A DNA stretch of 64,000 nt from JABFXX01 sp964419605 (GCA_964419605.1 CAYQQM010000010.1:1-64000), one strand, 5' to 3'. Positions 40,752-49,892 are shown, counted from the first letter of the stretch. Numbers and translations: made by a program. Notes: generated by a model not told the origin, from the letters alone.

Positions 40752-43012
40752 TCGTTGGGAACTACGAGCTACTCACTCGACTAGCCCACGGTGGTATGGC
40801 CGAAGCCCATGTAGCTCGATCTCTGATCGACGGGAGCATTGCAGTCGTTAAACAATTGCTGCCCAAGTACATCGGAGATTCCGAGTTTATCGAGATGTTT
40901 CTCGACGAAGGCCGCGTAATTTCGTCGCTCCAGCATCCCAACGTCGTTGCGATGAAGGAGTTCGGCTTCCACAACCAACTGCCGTACCTCGCCATGGAAT
41001 ACCTCCACGGCGTAAACCTGCGCACACTAGCGCGAACGCACTCGTTGAGAGGCAAGCAATTCCCCTTGGAAGTCGCGTTTTTCGTCGTCGAGGCGATGCT
41101 AGACGGACTCCATCACGCGCACGAAGCGCGGTCCATCGACGGTCGTCCGATGGACATCACCCATCGCGACGTTTCACCTCACAACGTCGTGGTGACGTTC
41201 GACGGCCAGGTGAAGCTCATCGACTTTGGGATTGCAAAAGCGCGCGGAAAGTCTAACGAAACCCGTTCCGGTGCGCTCAAAGGCAAGGTTCCCTACATGG
41301 CTCCGGAGCAGGTGCGTTCGACGGTCGTTGATCGCCGCACCGATGTGTATGCGGCAGGCGTCGTTCTCTACGAGCTTGTCGTAGGTAGGCGCCCATACGT
41401 CGGCAACACTCCAAAACTGAACGAGTTCAATCTGATGATGGCGATTGCCAATCATCAGCTCGTCACGCCGCGAACCATTCATCCGTCGATCCCACCGGCA
41501 CTCGACCACGCGATCATGCGTGCGCTCGCTGCGGCCCCGGAGCGTCGCTATCAGACCGCGCAAGAAATGCGAAGTGCACTCCAGACCGTGGGGCAAGAAC
41601 TCGGAGTAGCAGGGACTTCCCAGCATCTTAGCGAACTCATGATCACGACACTGGGCCGGCGGAAACCATATGCAGAGGCTCTCAAAAGTGATGCCGAGGT
41701 GATCGAGCTCGTCGCCGAGCTCGAGCGTACCAAAACCATCATCGACGAACGCTCGGACCCAAATCTTATCGATCCCAACCCCGCGGCATCTGACAAACAG
41801 AGGACTGCAGGCCCCAACCTTGGGAGTGCGTTACCGAATGAAGCGGCAAACGAACCCGATTCGCAGTCGATAAAAGCCGTTGATAAAATTGTCGACGCGA
41901 ATCGCACTCGCCTGACCTTTCAGCGCCCGATCGACAAAGGGTTTCGCTGGGGAAAACTCCTTGACGGACTCGAAGGCGTCGTCGAGATCCAGTTTGCCGA
42001 TGCAGAGCTTACAGGAACAGCCCTGTCTGCAGCAGTCGATGCGCTTCGCAACATAGGCAGCGAAGTCAAAGAGCTCCATCTCGTTGGTGCTCCCATCAAA
42101 CTGGCTGCGGAACTGGGCGATCGTGCCACGATCGAGTCTGTGGCAGTGCGAGGGCGCTGCGCCGCGTGTCGCATGTTGCAAACCGTTACATTCAGCTCGG
42201 ACGAGCTGAAACAATTGCGCGGAAACAGCAAGGGCGTGCAGTGCCCACGATGCGCGACCAAGTTGGTCGATGTCGACCTGAGCGAGCTAGAGAAGTCCCT
42301 CCCACCCAGCGGGCTGCGGCTCATGGTGCCTACGCCCCAACACGAGCACGGCCCCCGGAAGCGGCGAGGCGTAGCGTTCTATGTTGGCGGACTTGTGGTC
42401 TGCGCCCTCGCTGGCGGCGTATTATGGAGCGCCAAGAAGCCACAACCTCCCCACGCGGCCTCCGAGTTGTCCTCGGCGCGCGTTCGCAAAGACAGCGATC
42501 ATTGGATCGTGGAACTCGATCGAGCCGACAGTGAGTCCTCCCCCAAGGTGCGCGCCATGCGAGCGGTAATTTCGGAACTGGAAGCGATGCTACCGTTGAA
42601 GCTTCGACCCTGGTCGGGCACTGCATCCGACGCTGAAGCGGTGGCGAATTTACAAGCGCAACTTTCAGACGTTGTTGAGCTCGAACTACAGTCTAAAACC
42701 GGCGTACGCGACAACGAGTACACGCTATCGACTTCAGCGATTGCGCAGGCGCTTGAACACTATAGCCAAGTCAAGAGTGTGTGGGGCCTTGAACTTGCGA
42801 ACGCTCCGCCGACGCGCGGAACTGGCGTCCTGGTCATCTCCGCGCCCACGTCGGGTCCAATAGCGGCCGGCGATCGAGTTGTCTCCGTTGAAGGGCGCGT
42901 TGTCCGTTCGGTGCAGGCCCTCAGCGAACATCGCCTAACGCAGTCTCAACTTGAGCTGGTCGTAGAGCATCGCGAGCAGCGCACCATGTACGTACGAAAT
43001 TCGAGAGAGTAA
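40748..43012 (+). CDS. Membrane Ser/Thr kinase with STAS-like/zinc-ribbon and PDZ tail
   Basis: A 754-residue protein whose ATG overlaps the FIST gene stop (ATGA). The kinase domain (~5-280) has LAHGGMAEAHVA, the lysine VVKQLL, HRDVSPHNVV (His139-Asp141), IDFGIAKA and YMAPEQ. Residues ~400-510 repeat the STAS-like fold plus zinc ribbon of the preceding protein (Cys471/474/499/502), here with LTGTAL at the STAS phospho-site, so again no Ser. A hydrophobic segment (~541-560) and a C-terminal PDZ-like domain (AAGDRVVSVEGRVV) follow. It is therefore a kinase-version paralogue of the tail of its neighbour, and the two could form hetero-oligomers. Confidence 0.9.
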   Translation: MIVGNYELLTRLAHGGMAEAHVARSLIDGSIAVVKQLLPKYIGDSEFIEMFLDEGRVISSLQHPNVVAMKEFGFHNQLPYLAMEYLHGVNLRTLARTHSLRGKQFPLEVAFFVVEAMLDGLHHAHEARSIDGRPMDITHRDVSPHNVVVTFDGQVKLIDFGIAKARGKSNETRSGALKGKVPYMAPEQVRSTVVDRRTDVYAAGVVLYELVVGRRPYVGNTPKLNEFNLMMAIANHQLVTPRTIHPSIPPALDHAIMRALAAAPERRYQTAQEMRSALQTVGQELGVAGTSQHLSELMITTLGRRKPYAEALKSDAEVIELVAELERTKTIIDERSDPNLIDPNPAASDKQRTAGPNLGSALPNEAANEPDSQSIKAVDKIVDANRTRLTFQRPIDKGFRWGKLLDGLEGVVEIQFADAELTGTALSAAVDALRNIGSEVKELHLVGAPIKLAAELGDRATIESVAVRGRCAACRMLQTVTFSSDELKQLRGNSKGVQCPRCATKLVDVDLSELEKSLPPSGLRLMVPTPQHEHGPRKRRGVAFYVGGLVVCALAGGVLWSAKKPQPPHAASELSSARVRKDSDHWIVELDRADSESSPKVRAMRAVISELEAMLPLKLRPWSGTASDAEAVANLQAQLSDVVELELQSKTGVRDNEYTLSTSAIAQALEHYSQVKSVWGLELANAPPTRGTGVLVISAPTSGPIAAGDRVVSVEGRVVRSVQALSEHRLTQSQLELVVEHREQRTMYVRNSRE

Positions 43013-43020
43013 TCGCGACT

Positions 43021-44031
43021 ATGATCATCGATTTTCATGAACTCACGACCGAGCCGGATCGCGCAAACATCGGAGTGCTCGAGACGAACCGCGCGGTGCT
43101 AAATCGCGTCGCCCGCGTCATTCGATCCGCAGCGCAACTCGAGTGGGTTGCCGCGGAAGCTGAAGCGGGAGCACTTGCCGCACGGCTTTCTCAAGACGCA
43201 CTATTGCTTGCATGTGAGGACACCGCTGTAGATCTCGTGCTGCAGTGGTGCGATCATAAGTTTCCGCAAGCACATGTCACAGCGTGGAGTCATGATCCAA
43301 CAGCGGTGCTGATCGATCGGGCCATCCGCCACGATCGACTCGTAAGTTTGGTCGGCTGGCCGTCGTTTCAATCGATGCCGCGCAGCTGGGAATTGGCCCT
43401 CGCAACGCGTCAGGTGCTGAGACCCCATCCGGAACCCACCGCGATCGGCGATATCTTGACCGGTTCTCCCGTCGTGGTGGAGTTTCATCCGCGGACCAGC
43501 AGGGACCGCGAGGCGATCGCTGCAAATGGAGCGACCTTTGTCGACCGATGTGGAGGCAGCGGGCGCACATGCGCGCGAGTCTCCGAAGTCGTGCACGAAC
43601 TGACGATGAACGCAACCTATGACGCACCCGTCGACCGCGACGGAGAGCCGCGCTACGCACACGACCGACGCGCACCGATCGAACTAGAGGACCGCGAAGT
43701 ACCGCTCGTTCAACTCGCTACAGACGGAATGTTGGTCGCTGTGGTGGTCACCGACCCGTTCGGTCGACTAACGCGCGATCATGTACTCGCCAGCATCCAG
43801 CGCGGCAATGAAGCTGGCCGCTCAAGCGATACAGACGTAATCGATAGTTCGCGTGGCGGTGCCGGCTTGGGAATGTGGCGAGTGTACAGTTCAGCGGCTG
43901 TGACAATCGTCGATATTGTCCCTGGTCACAGCACATCGGTCACCGCGGTATTCGACATCGATGTCGCGCCGCGCGAAGCGCGTACCCTCCCACCTTCGCT
44001 TCACCTGTTCGACCGTGGCCGCCTGGGATGA
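43021..44031 (+). CDS. RsbW-like HATPase fused to degenerate receiver-like domain
   Basis: A 336-residue cytosolic protein, eight bases after the kinase gene. The C-terminal half is a GHKL ATPase: N box Glu193 to Asn197 in VHELTMNATYD, a VVVTDPFGRL strand, and a G box SSRGGAGLGMWRV. No dimerisation His domain is present, as in anti-sigma kinases RsbW/SpoIIAB. The N-terminal ~130 residues follow receiver topology (ANIGVLETN, LLLACEDTAVDL, AHVTAWSHD, LVSLVGWPS) but without the phospho-acceptor Asp. No sigma factor is in the locus, so its client is unknown. Confidence 0.82.
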   Translation: MIIDFHELTTEPDRANIGVLETNRAVLNRVARVIRSAAQLEWVAAEAEAGALAARLSQDALLLACEDTAVDLVLQWCDHKFPQAHVTAWSHDPTAVLIDRAIRHDRLVSLVGWPSFQSMPRSWELALATRQVLRPHPEPTAIGDILTGSPVVVEFHPRTSRDREAIAANGATFVDRCGGSGRTCARVSEVVHELTMNATYDAPVDRDGEPRYAHDRRAPIELEDREVPLVQLATDGMLVAVVVTDPFGRLTRDHVLASIQRGNEAGRSSDTDVIDSSRGGAGLGMWRVYSSAAVTIVDIVPGHSTSVTAVFDIDVAPREARTLPPSLHLFDRGRLG

Positions 44032-44064
44032 ACGACGCGAATCTCTCTTGCTACAGCGCGAGCG

Positions 44065-44238
44065 CTATCGCGCATACAAGACAAGCGCGTATCCGACGAG
44101 CGCCACGACGATAATCGCCAGCGCTACCCAGAAACGCTTGCCCGAAACCTCGGTTGTATGCCTCCGCATGTCCTCAGCCCATTGCCGAGTCTCCGAGGGG
44201 TGGCCGGGGCGCTCAGCGCCTAGATCGGGGCGAGTCAT
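44065..44238 (-). CDS. Small single-pass membrane protein
   Basis: A 57-residue ORF found by translating the reverse strand. About 35 polar residues (MTRPDLGAERPGHPSETRQW...) precede one strongly hydrophobic segment, FWVALAIIVVALVGYALVLY, and a final AR: a tail-anchored layout. It starts inside the end of the polytopic membrane protein gene (26-base overlap) and ends in the convergent gap after the HATPase gene. Its role is unknown; co-expression with the membrane protein is likely. Confidence 0.6.
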   Translation of the reverse strand: MTRPDLGAERPGHPSETRQWAEDMRRHTTEVSGKRFWVALAIIVVALVGYALVLYAR

Positions 44239-45718
44239 GGCTTATCTTACCGCGAAACCGCGCGATCGCGGTCGGCGGGGTAAGCGGGAGAGTGCGGCGC
44301 ACGAGCAGCCATATCGCGACTGGAACGACGACCGCAAATCCGAGTACCGCGAACGGAAACGCAACACTCGACCAGTGACCAGAGGCGAACATTTCCTCGA
44401 CAAGTGGCCACAACATCGACAACGCGCTGCCGGCAGCTGTCAGGCAGAATGCCGCGGTCACCACCCGCGCCCGCGCGCTCATGCACACCAGTTCGAAGCC
44501 GGCCCACGCCGGCAGAGCCACAAATGGAACTGACCACCGCAACCAATTCCAGAGTTCGCTTCCGATCCCGGTGGCCGCGGTACCGCCAGCATCGCCGTAA
44601 CCGATGCGTCCGCTCGCAACGAGCTGCGTGAGAAAACACGACGCCATCACAGATGCAGCGCAGATCAGCAACCAGCCGAGCGCGGTGAGACCCGCATCCG
44701 GCGACCGATGAAACACCGATGAATCGTTGGATTTCATGAACTCGGAGAATTGACGCTCCGCAACGAATCGTCGGATCGCAAGCGGCCATACCAGCAATGC
44801 GCTGCATGAGGTCAGCGTCATGAGTAATCCGAACAGCCAGGTCTGGCCCAACAACATGAGGAGGAGTGAGGCGGCCATGCAACATGCAGCGCCAAGAACC
44901 GCAACAATGACATACCGACGGTTCGCCTGAACGACACGATCAAATGAGGTTTTTCCAAGCCCGCGCAGCCCCGAATGCACCTGAGTGATCGATCCCGCTA
45001 GTAGTGCCGCCCATATAACCCACGTGATTGCAAAGCTGGCTCGGTGCGCTCCGTACTGCACTTCGTCGAGCATCAAAGCAATGGCCATAGCCACTAGGGC
45101 GGTGGCGGCTACGCCGAACAGCGTATTGTAAACAGCAATACCTTCGAAGCCCCGGTCCTCCGCAGTCGGTATCTCTGTTCGAAAGCGACGAAACCTTGGT
45201 AGCGAAAAAATCACGGCTAGGACCGTTGGCCAAAGCGCGAGCCCAAGTCCTATGGAAAGCGCCACCAGCGTTGAAACGCCCAGTCCTGCCTGAAAAATTG
45301 CGGCTACCGAAAATGAGTGGCCCCAGGCGAAGTTGACGTAGCGCCGAACCCCAACGAGCGGAGTTCGATACAAGTTCGTGGTGCGGTACAGAAGCCCCGC
45401 CCCAGCGCGACGGTGCAGCACCGATCGCCCAACCGAAAGTGCCGCGATCAGCAACCACCAGCCGGGGCTCGCGCGACGAAACGACAGCTCAAACACGGAC
45501 ACTATAGCCGCGATGACGGCTGTAACGACTGCCACTCCACCCGCGAGCTGCATCAACAACCCGAGTCCAGACAACCCTTGATCAGCCGGCACCCCACCCC
45601 CCAATACGTTGAGCGATCTTGGCTCTTCTAAAGTCGAATCGCTTGACGGCGCGATCATGCGTCCGTCAGCAGATGGCCGAAAAACAGGGGCGGTGTGTGA
45701 AACTTCGCTTTGCGTCAT
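44213..45718 (-). CDS. Polytopic membrane protein of unknown function
   Basis: A 501-residue protein with about 55 polar N-terminal residues and some ten or more hydrophobic helices (LLMQLAGGVAVVTAVIAAIVSVF, WWLLIAALSVG, LALWPTVLAVIFSLP, LLLMLLGQTWLFGLLMTL, VAFPFAVLGFAVVVPVAIWLLV). No transporter signature is apparent. I use the ATG at 45718; the frame is open to a GTG at 45814 that would add 32 polar residues. Its stop overlaps the 57-residue membrane protein. Confidence 0.78.
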   Translation of the reverse strand: MTQSEVSHTAPVFRPSADGRMIAPSSDSTLEEPRSLNVLGGGVPADQGLSGLGLLMQLAGGVAVVTAVIAAIVSVFELSFRRASPGWWLLIAALSVGRSVLHRRAGAGLLYRTTNLYRTPLVGVRRYVNFAWGHSFSVAAIFQAGLGVSTLVALSIGLGLALWPTVLAVIFSLPRFRRFRTEIPTAEDRGFEGIAVYNTLFGVAATALVAMAIALMLDEVQYGAHRASFAITWVIWAALLAGSITQVHSGLRGLGKTSFDRVVQANRRYVIVAVLGAACCMAASLLLMLLGQTWLFGLLMTLTSCSALLVWPLAIRRFVAERQFSEFMKSNDSSVFHRSPDAGLTALGWLLICAASVMASCFLTQLVASGRIGYGDAGGTAATGIGSELWNWLRWSVPFVALPAWAGFELVCMSARARVVTAAFCLTAAGSALSMLWPLVEEMFASGHWSSVAFPFAVLGFAVVVPVAIWLLVRRTLPLTPPTAIARFRGKISHDSPRSRR

Positions 45719-45933
45719 GAGCCTGATATCGGTACCTGGCGCCGAAGGTTGCGATGAAAAATACCCCGACTTTGTCGGTCGGGAAGAAAATGTTTTAACT
45801 AATTGAAATAACACGCTTTTCGGACTGCAGAAATACGGGAGGCCATAGCGTCTCGCGAAGATGGGTGAACTATTCGTTGCCAGGATGATCTCGGCACCGG
45901 AAGTGGCAGCGGCAATTTTTGCTCGCTGTTCTG

Positions 45934-46947
45934 CTACCGATATTTGCCGATCACCGCGTCGGTAAACTCGCGCGTGTTCGCCTGGCCGCCAAGGTCGCGC
46001 GTTCGCGACGACGGCTGCTCGAGGGCGGAGAGCACCCCCATGCGTAGCCGCGCTCCGGCCTCTGGTTGCCCGAGATGGTCGAGCAACATCGCGGCCGACA
46101 ACATCAGCGCGGTAGGGTTGGCGATGCCCTGGCCAGCGATGTCCGGTGCCGTGCCGTGAACCGCCTCAAACATGGCATAGCCGTTTTCGCCAATGTTCGA
46201 GGCTGGAGCGACTCCGAGACCACCGACAAGTCCAGCGGTCAGATCTGACAAAATGTCGCCGAACAAGTTCATCGTCACGATGACATCGAACTGTTCGGGG
46301 CGGGTCACGAGCTTCATGGCAGCCGCATCGACGATCAGGTCGTCAAACGCGATGTCGCTGTACTGTTTCGAAACCTCTCTCCCCGTATCCAGAAACAATC
46401 CGTTCGACATCTTGAGGATGTTGGCCTTATGGACCAGGGTCACCTTTTTTCGACCGTGTCTACGAGCGTACTCAAACGCGTACTTGATCACGCGTTCGCT
46501 CCCATACCGAGTGATGATCGCGATCGACTCGGCCGCGGTTCGCCGCGGATCGACGTAGTGCTCGACCCCGGCGTACAAGTCCTCGGTGTTTTCGCGAACG
46601 ATTACGAGGTCGACGTTCGTGTAACGGGATGGAACACCTGAGAATGTCTTGGCCGGGCGCACATTCGCGAACAAGTCGAATTGCTGGCGCAACGTTACGT
46701 TGACCGAGCGATAGCCTCCGCCGCTGGGAGTCGCGAGCGGCCCCTTCAGTGCAACTCGATTGCGTTTGATGCAATCGATCGTGGCATTGGGCAATGGGTC
46801 GCCGTGTTTTTGAACCGCAGCGGCTCCCGCATCTGCGGCCTCCCAATCGATGGCTCCACCCGCCGCTTCAACAGCTCGCACGGTCGCCGCAGCGATCTCG
46901 GGACCGATTCCGTCACCTTCAATGAGGGTTACTTTGGTTTTCGTCAT
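45934..46947 (-). CDS. NAD-type isocitrate dehydrogenase
   Basis: Beta-decarboxylating dehydrogenase of 337 residues, probably converting isocitrate to 2-oxoglutarate in the TCA cycle. Marks: EGDGIGPEI, the substrate loop SVNVTLRQQFDLFANVRPAKT (split by me), VIVRENTEDLYAGVEH, HKANILKMSNGLF with the catalytic Lys, MNLFGDILSD with metal Asp, and HGTAPDIAGQGIANPTALML at the coenzyme site. The short length and the NVRP/NTEDLYAG wording match NAD-dependent IDH (eukaryotic IDH3 and bacterial homologues) better than isopropylmalate dehydrogenase. The start at 46947 is set by an ATGA overlap with the Rieske gene; the longer frame to 47082 is a shadow. Confidence 0.88.
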   Translation of the reverse strand: MTKTKVTLIEGDGIGPEIAAATVRAVEAAGGAIDWEAADAGAAAVQKHGDPLPNATIDCIKRNRVALKGPLATPSGGGYRSVNVTLRQQFDLFANVRPAKTFSGVPSRYTNVDLVIVRENTEDLYAGVEHYVDPRRTAAESIAIITRYGSERVIKYAFEYARRHGRKKVTLVHKANILKMSNGLFLDTGREVSKQYSDIAFDDLIVDAAAMKLVTRPEQFDVIVTMNLFGDILSDLTAGLVGGLGVAPASNIGENGYAMFEAVHGTAPDIAGQGIANPTALMLSAAMLLDHLGQPEAGARLRMGVLSALEQPSSRTRDLGGQANTREFTDAVIGKYR

Positions 46948-47264
46948 TGCGCACCTCGCGGCGTGGGGTCGATCTCGATCTGTGTTCCGGATACCCGAAC
47001 CGAATAACGAGTGAGACAGACGCTGCCGTCCGAATCGTGTTGTCCCGTAGTTGTGGAAAAACGCCAGCCGTGGTTCGCACAAACAACATGCCCGCGCGCG
47101 ATGATTCCCTCGGCGAGGTCACCGCCGCGGTGGACACAGCGCCGTTGCATCGCGAAGTAGCGTTCTCCATCCAAGCCGAGGATCATCTCCTTGCCGTCAA
47201 CGGAAACTGGAAGCACATCGCCCGAACCAATGTCGCCGACTCTTGCCACTGGGTACCAGGTCAC
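46944..47264 (-). CDS. Rieske-type [2Fe-2S] ferredoxin
   Basis: A 106-residue soluble Rieske protein. Cluster ligands are Cys43-x-His45 (RRCVHRGG) and Cys62-x2-His65 (VVCANHGWRFS), with the usual hydrophobic shell and a TTTGQ turn. No transmembrane or oxygenase partner domain, so it resembles small NirD-type or oxygenase-associated ferredoxins. Its stop overlaps the start of isocitrate dehydrogenase by four bases, an unusual pairing that suggests shared expression; the redox partner is unknown. Confidence 0.92.
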   Translation of the reverse strand: MTWYPVARVGDIGSGDVLPVSVDGKEMILGLDGERYFAMQRRCVHRGGDLAEGIIARGHVVCANHGWRFSTTTGQHDSDGSVCLTRYSVRVSGTQIEIDPTPRGAQ

Positions 47265-47322
47265 GGCTCGATCTTCTCACCTTTGCGGCGGCGCCCATAT
47301 CGGTCGGTACAGTTTGTGCCAG

Positions 47323-48801
47323 TCAAGGAACGGTAAAACTCGACGAATCGAGGAATCCGAAGCGAATCGCCGATTCTCGCTCGCGATCATCGCCTTGCTG
47401 GGCCTTGGCGGATCCGCGGATAAGGTGCATCCGGCACTTGTATCGCTTGCCGCGCGGCAGCATCGACTCGGGAATGCGGATCCGATCCGTGAGCATGCGC
47501 ACGGATAACACCGGCGCTTCGCGCTGCGGATCGACGTCCAACCGATAGCAGTCCAACGACCGCCATTCGCCGTCTGGTCGATCGGCGGTATACGAAAACT
47601 CAAACGGCTTTCCCTTCCCGATGGCGACCGACATCTTGTCGGCTACAAGGGAGTTGTCGTTGAGGGAGATCGACGTCGGCAACCCAGCGTCGACGGAATA
47701 GGTTCGGAATTCTCCAGGCTCCATCTCCTCCAGGTACAAACCCGCCAGATGTAGCCAACCAGAGCCATCGGGGTCTCTCTCGACGCGGGACGTGTGCGTC
47801 CGCCAATAGAACATGGGAACGAGTCCGTCCCCTGCAAATGGATTGCCGTACCCGACATTGATCACGGGGCCGGGATCCCCAGCAGTCAGCGTCGGGCCGG
47901 CGTCGAAGTGAATCCGACCCTTCGGCGCGGCAACAAGGCGCCAGCTATTCATGGCCAATTGTGCGCCTTGTGCAATGTGCGGTTGCAGTCGCGCGTTCAC
48001 GTCGCTGACGTTGAGCATTGCGTTGAGCTTGCGATCGCTCCCCGCTGGGACATGCGTGCCGCTAACCACATTGACTCCGTCGGCCAGGTCAAAGGGCTGA
48101 AGCTTCGCCGTTGAGATCAGCGTAGCCTGGTGGTAGCGGTTGACATACGGGCGATCCTTGCTCGCGATGGTGTAGAACTCGATTCCGGCTCGCGAGCGAA
48201 ATTGCGACGAGTGAAATTGGATATCGAAGGTGGTCGCACCAACGTCGCCTGCGTAAGCAAATTCGTGTGCGATCCACGGCCCGGCAACGTAGATATTAAA
48301 CGTCTCGTTTGGTTGCAAAGGCGTGTCGAGCGGAGTGGTGAGCTTGAGCACAGGATTGGGAGGCCAGGTTTCGCTAGCGTCCTGGCTGCCGGGAGTGGTG
48401 ACCACGGCGTGCCATTCCCGGGTGGTGCTAGAAATCGGAAACACGCGCGTAAAACCACCGAACCGCTTTGGCATCACCAGCTCCCAAAGCCCTTCCTCGC
48501 CCTCAGGAACCGTACATAGCGCGCTGGCTCCGAAGAACTTCACCGGAAGTTCGCGGAATCCGCCCGGAGCACCCGCGTCCACAATCCACGCTTTGAGCTT
48601 TGAGGCGTCGAGTTCCACTGCAACGGTTTGAGCCTCCGCTCCAATGTAAACCGCATCGACTGCGAACGAGACCTCGTTTTGAGAGGCCGGCGGACTGGTC
48701 GGCTCGAGCCCCAAAATGTCGCCGCAGCCACCCAGCATTGCGACAACAACGATCCCCCCGACCCACACCCTCCAGTGTGCGTAGTAGTAAAGAGGAAACA
48801 C
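47323..48801 (-). CDS. Secreted lipoprotein of unknown function
   Basis: A 492-residue exported protein. A hydrophobic stretch (VWVGGIVVVAMLGGC) ends in lipidated Cys26, followed by GDILGLE, the start common to many myxobacterial lipoproteins. The rest is beta-rich with aromatic strands (FNIYVAGPWIAHEFAY, LVPMFYWRTHTSRV, GWLHLAGLYLEEM) and no known motif. GTG start; a second GTG twelve codons on is possible. It precedes the Rieske-IDH pair in the same direction after 59 bases. Confidence 0.72.
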   Translation of the reverse strand: MFPLYYYAHWRVWVGGIVVVAMLGGCGDILGLEPTSPPASQNEVSFAVDAVYIGAEAQTVAVELDASKLKAWIVDAGAPGGFRELPVKFFGASALCTVPEGEEGLWELVMPKRFGGFTRVFPISSTTREWHAVVTTPGSQDASETWPPNPVLKLTTPLDTPLQPNETFNIYVAGPWIAHEFAYAGDVGATTFDIQFHSSQFRSRAGIEFYTIASKDRPYVNRYHQATLISTAKLQPFDLADGVNVVSGTHVPAGSDRKLNAMLNVSDVNARLQPHIAQGAQLAMNSWRLVAAPKGRIHFDAGPTLTAGDPGPVINVGYGNPFAGDGLVPMFYWRTHTSRVERDPDGSGWLHLAGLYLEEMEPGEFRTYSVDAGLPTSISLNDNSLVADKMSVAIGKGKPFEFSYTADRPDGEWRSLDCYRLDVDPQREAPVLSVRMLTDRIRIPESMLPRGKRYKCRMHLIRGSAKAQQGDDRERESAIRFGFLDSSSFTVP

Positions 48802-48909
48802 CTACGCCAAGTTTCCCCCAATAGGGGAGCGCAAGCAACGTCTCGGTTTCCGGCAAGTATGACATACACTACGCCCTCGGAATCGCCGATTTGCGGCTAG
48901 GCTGCACAG

Positions 48910-49797
48910 GTGTCCCCACCAGCAAATCCACGCGAGGATCCAGATGTTCCAGCTTGGATGTCGATCGAGCTACTCAAGGACCTTCATCTGCTGACCCGGA
49001 CCGGACAGTTGAATGCCGACGCGCGCCGAAAACTGAAACAAATCAGGCACCTCCTAGGATTATTGCGCCCTTCGCTAAACGACGCACTCGAACGCCATAC
49101 GTCTCCGTCGATCGTCGACTGCGGCGCCGGCAAGAGCTACCTGGGAGCGCTGCTCTATGAATCAGTGCTTGGACCCGCCGGCCGCGGCACCCTAACCGCA
49201 ATCGAGACCCGAGCCGAGCTCGCAGAGCAAGCCGAAAAACGCGCCGCACGGTTTGGCCACAGTCGATTTCACGTTCGGTGCGAACCCATCGCTGCGGTAG
49301 GAAACACAGACGAAATCGAGCGGCCGAATGTCGTCACCGCTCTGCATGCGTGCGATACGGCAACCGACGACGCGCTCGCGCTCGCGATCGCGTCCGGAGC
49401 GGATCACGTTGCCGTGGTGCCTTGCTGCCAAGCCGAGGTGGCGCGCCAGCTCGAGAACGCGCGGCCCGCCGATCTGGCCATCGCCGCTCTGTTTGGCTGC
49501 GGACTGCACCGCCGCGAACTGGGGTCTCACCTCACCAATGTAGTCCGCACCCTTGCGCTGGCTGCCCATGGCTACAAGGTCACGGTCACCGAACTGGTCG
49601 GCTGGGAACACTCGGCCAAAAACGAGCTCATCTTAGCCCGACGCGTACACCGCTACGATGTCGCCGCCCGGCAGCAGCTGCGCGCTGTCCTCGACAAATT
49701 CGGCGTCGAGCCAGCGCTGATACGCGACCTAAGCCAACGCGGCCTCGACCCTCGCAGCGAACCACAGAACCCAGGAACAGCGCTCAACCAGACGTGA
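48910..49797 (+). CDS. SAM-dependent methyltransferase (METTL25/Methyltransf_32-like)
   Basis: A 295-residue cytosolic protein. The SAM-binding motif I reads SIVDCGAGKSYLG, followed by TAIETRAEL (motif II acidic residue), then NVVTALHACDTATDDALALAI and VAVVPCCQ. The ALHACD...VPCC pattern matches the family typified by METTL25/RRNAD1-like proteins, where Asp and Cys residues lie near the cofactor. A helical N-terminal cap (~70 residues) precedes it. Substrate unknown. It leads the efflux operon: its TGA overlaps a GTG of a tiny ORF that overlaps the adaptor start. Confidence 0.85.
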   Translation: MSPPANPREDPDVPAWMSIELLKDLHLLTRTGQLNADARRKLKQIRHLLGLLRPSLNDALERHTSPSIVDCGAGKSYLGALLYESVLGPAGRGTLTAIETRAELAEQAEKRAARFGHSRFHVRCEPIAAVGNTDEIERPNVVTALHACDTATDDALALAIASGADHVAVVPCCQAEVARQLENARPADLAIAALFGCGLHRRELGSHLTNVVRTLALAAHGYKVTVTELVGWEHSAKNELILARRVHRYDVAARQQLRAVLDKFGVEPALIRDLSQRGLDPRSEPQNPGTALNQT

Positions 49798-49892
49798 ATT
49801 CACAGGAGCCGTACCCGTCCAAAGATGGCAACGAATCCCAGGCGTGGTACGACGCCACCATGAGGCAACCGGTCGTGAAAGGTAGCGTGTGA
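49794..49892 (+). CDS. Possible 32-codon coupling ORF between methyltransferase and efflux adaptor
   Basis: A GTG at 49794 overlaps the methyltransferase stop (GTGA); its own TGA at 49890-49892 overlaps the GTG start of the adaptor gene at 49889. The 32-residue peptide (MNSQEPYPSKDGNESQAWYD...) is polar with no motif. The double overlap could be chance or could bridge ribosomes across the 91-base gap. Otherwise this gap shows nothing. Confidence 0.3.
   Translation: MNSQEPYPSKDGNESQAWYDATMRQPVVKGSV

Noticed and set aside
46948..47082. Longer N-terminus for isocitrate dehydrogenase
   Set aside because: The extra residues lie over the Rieske gene in another frame and do not resemble the family; MTKTKVTLIEGDGIG is the normal start.
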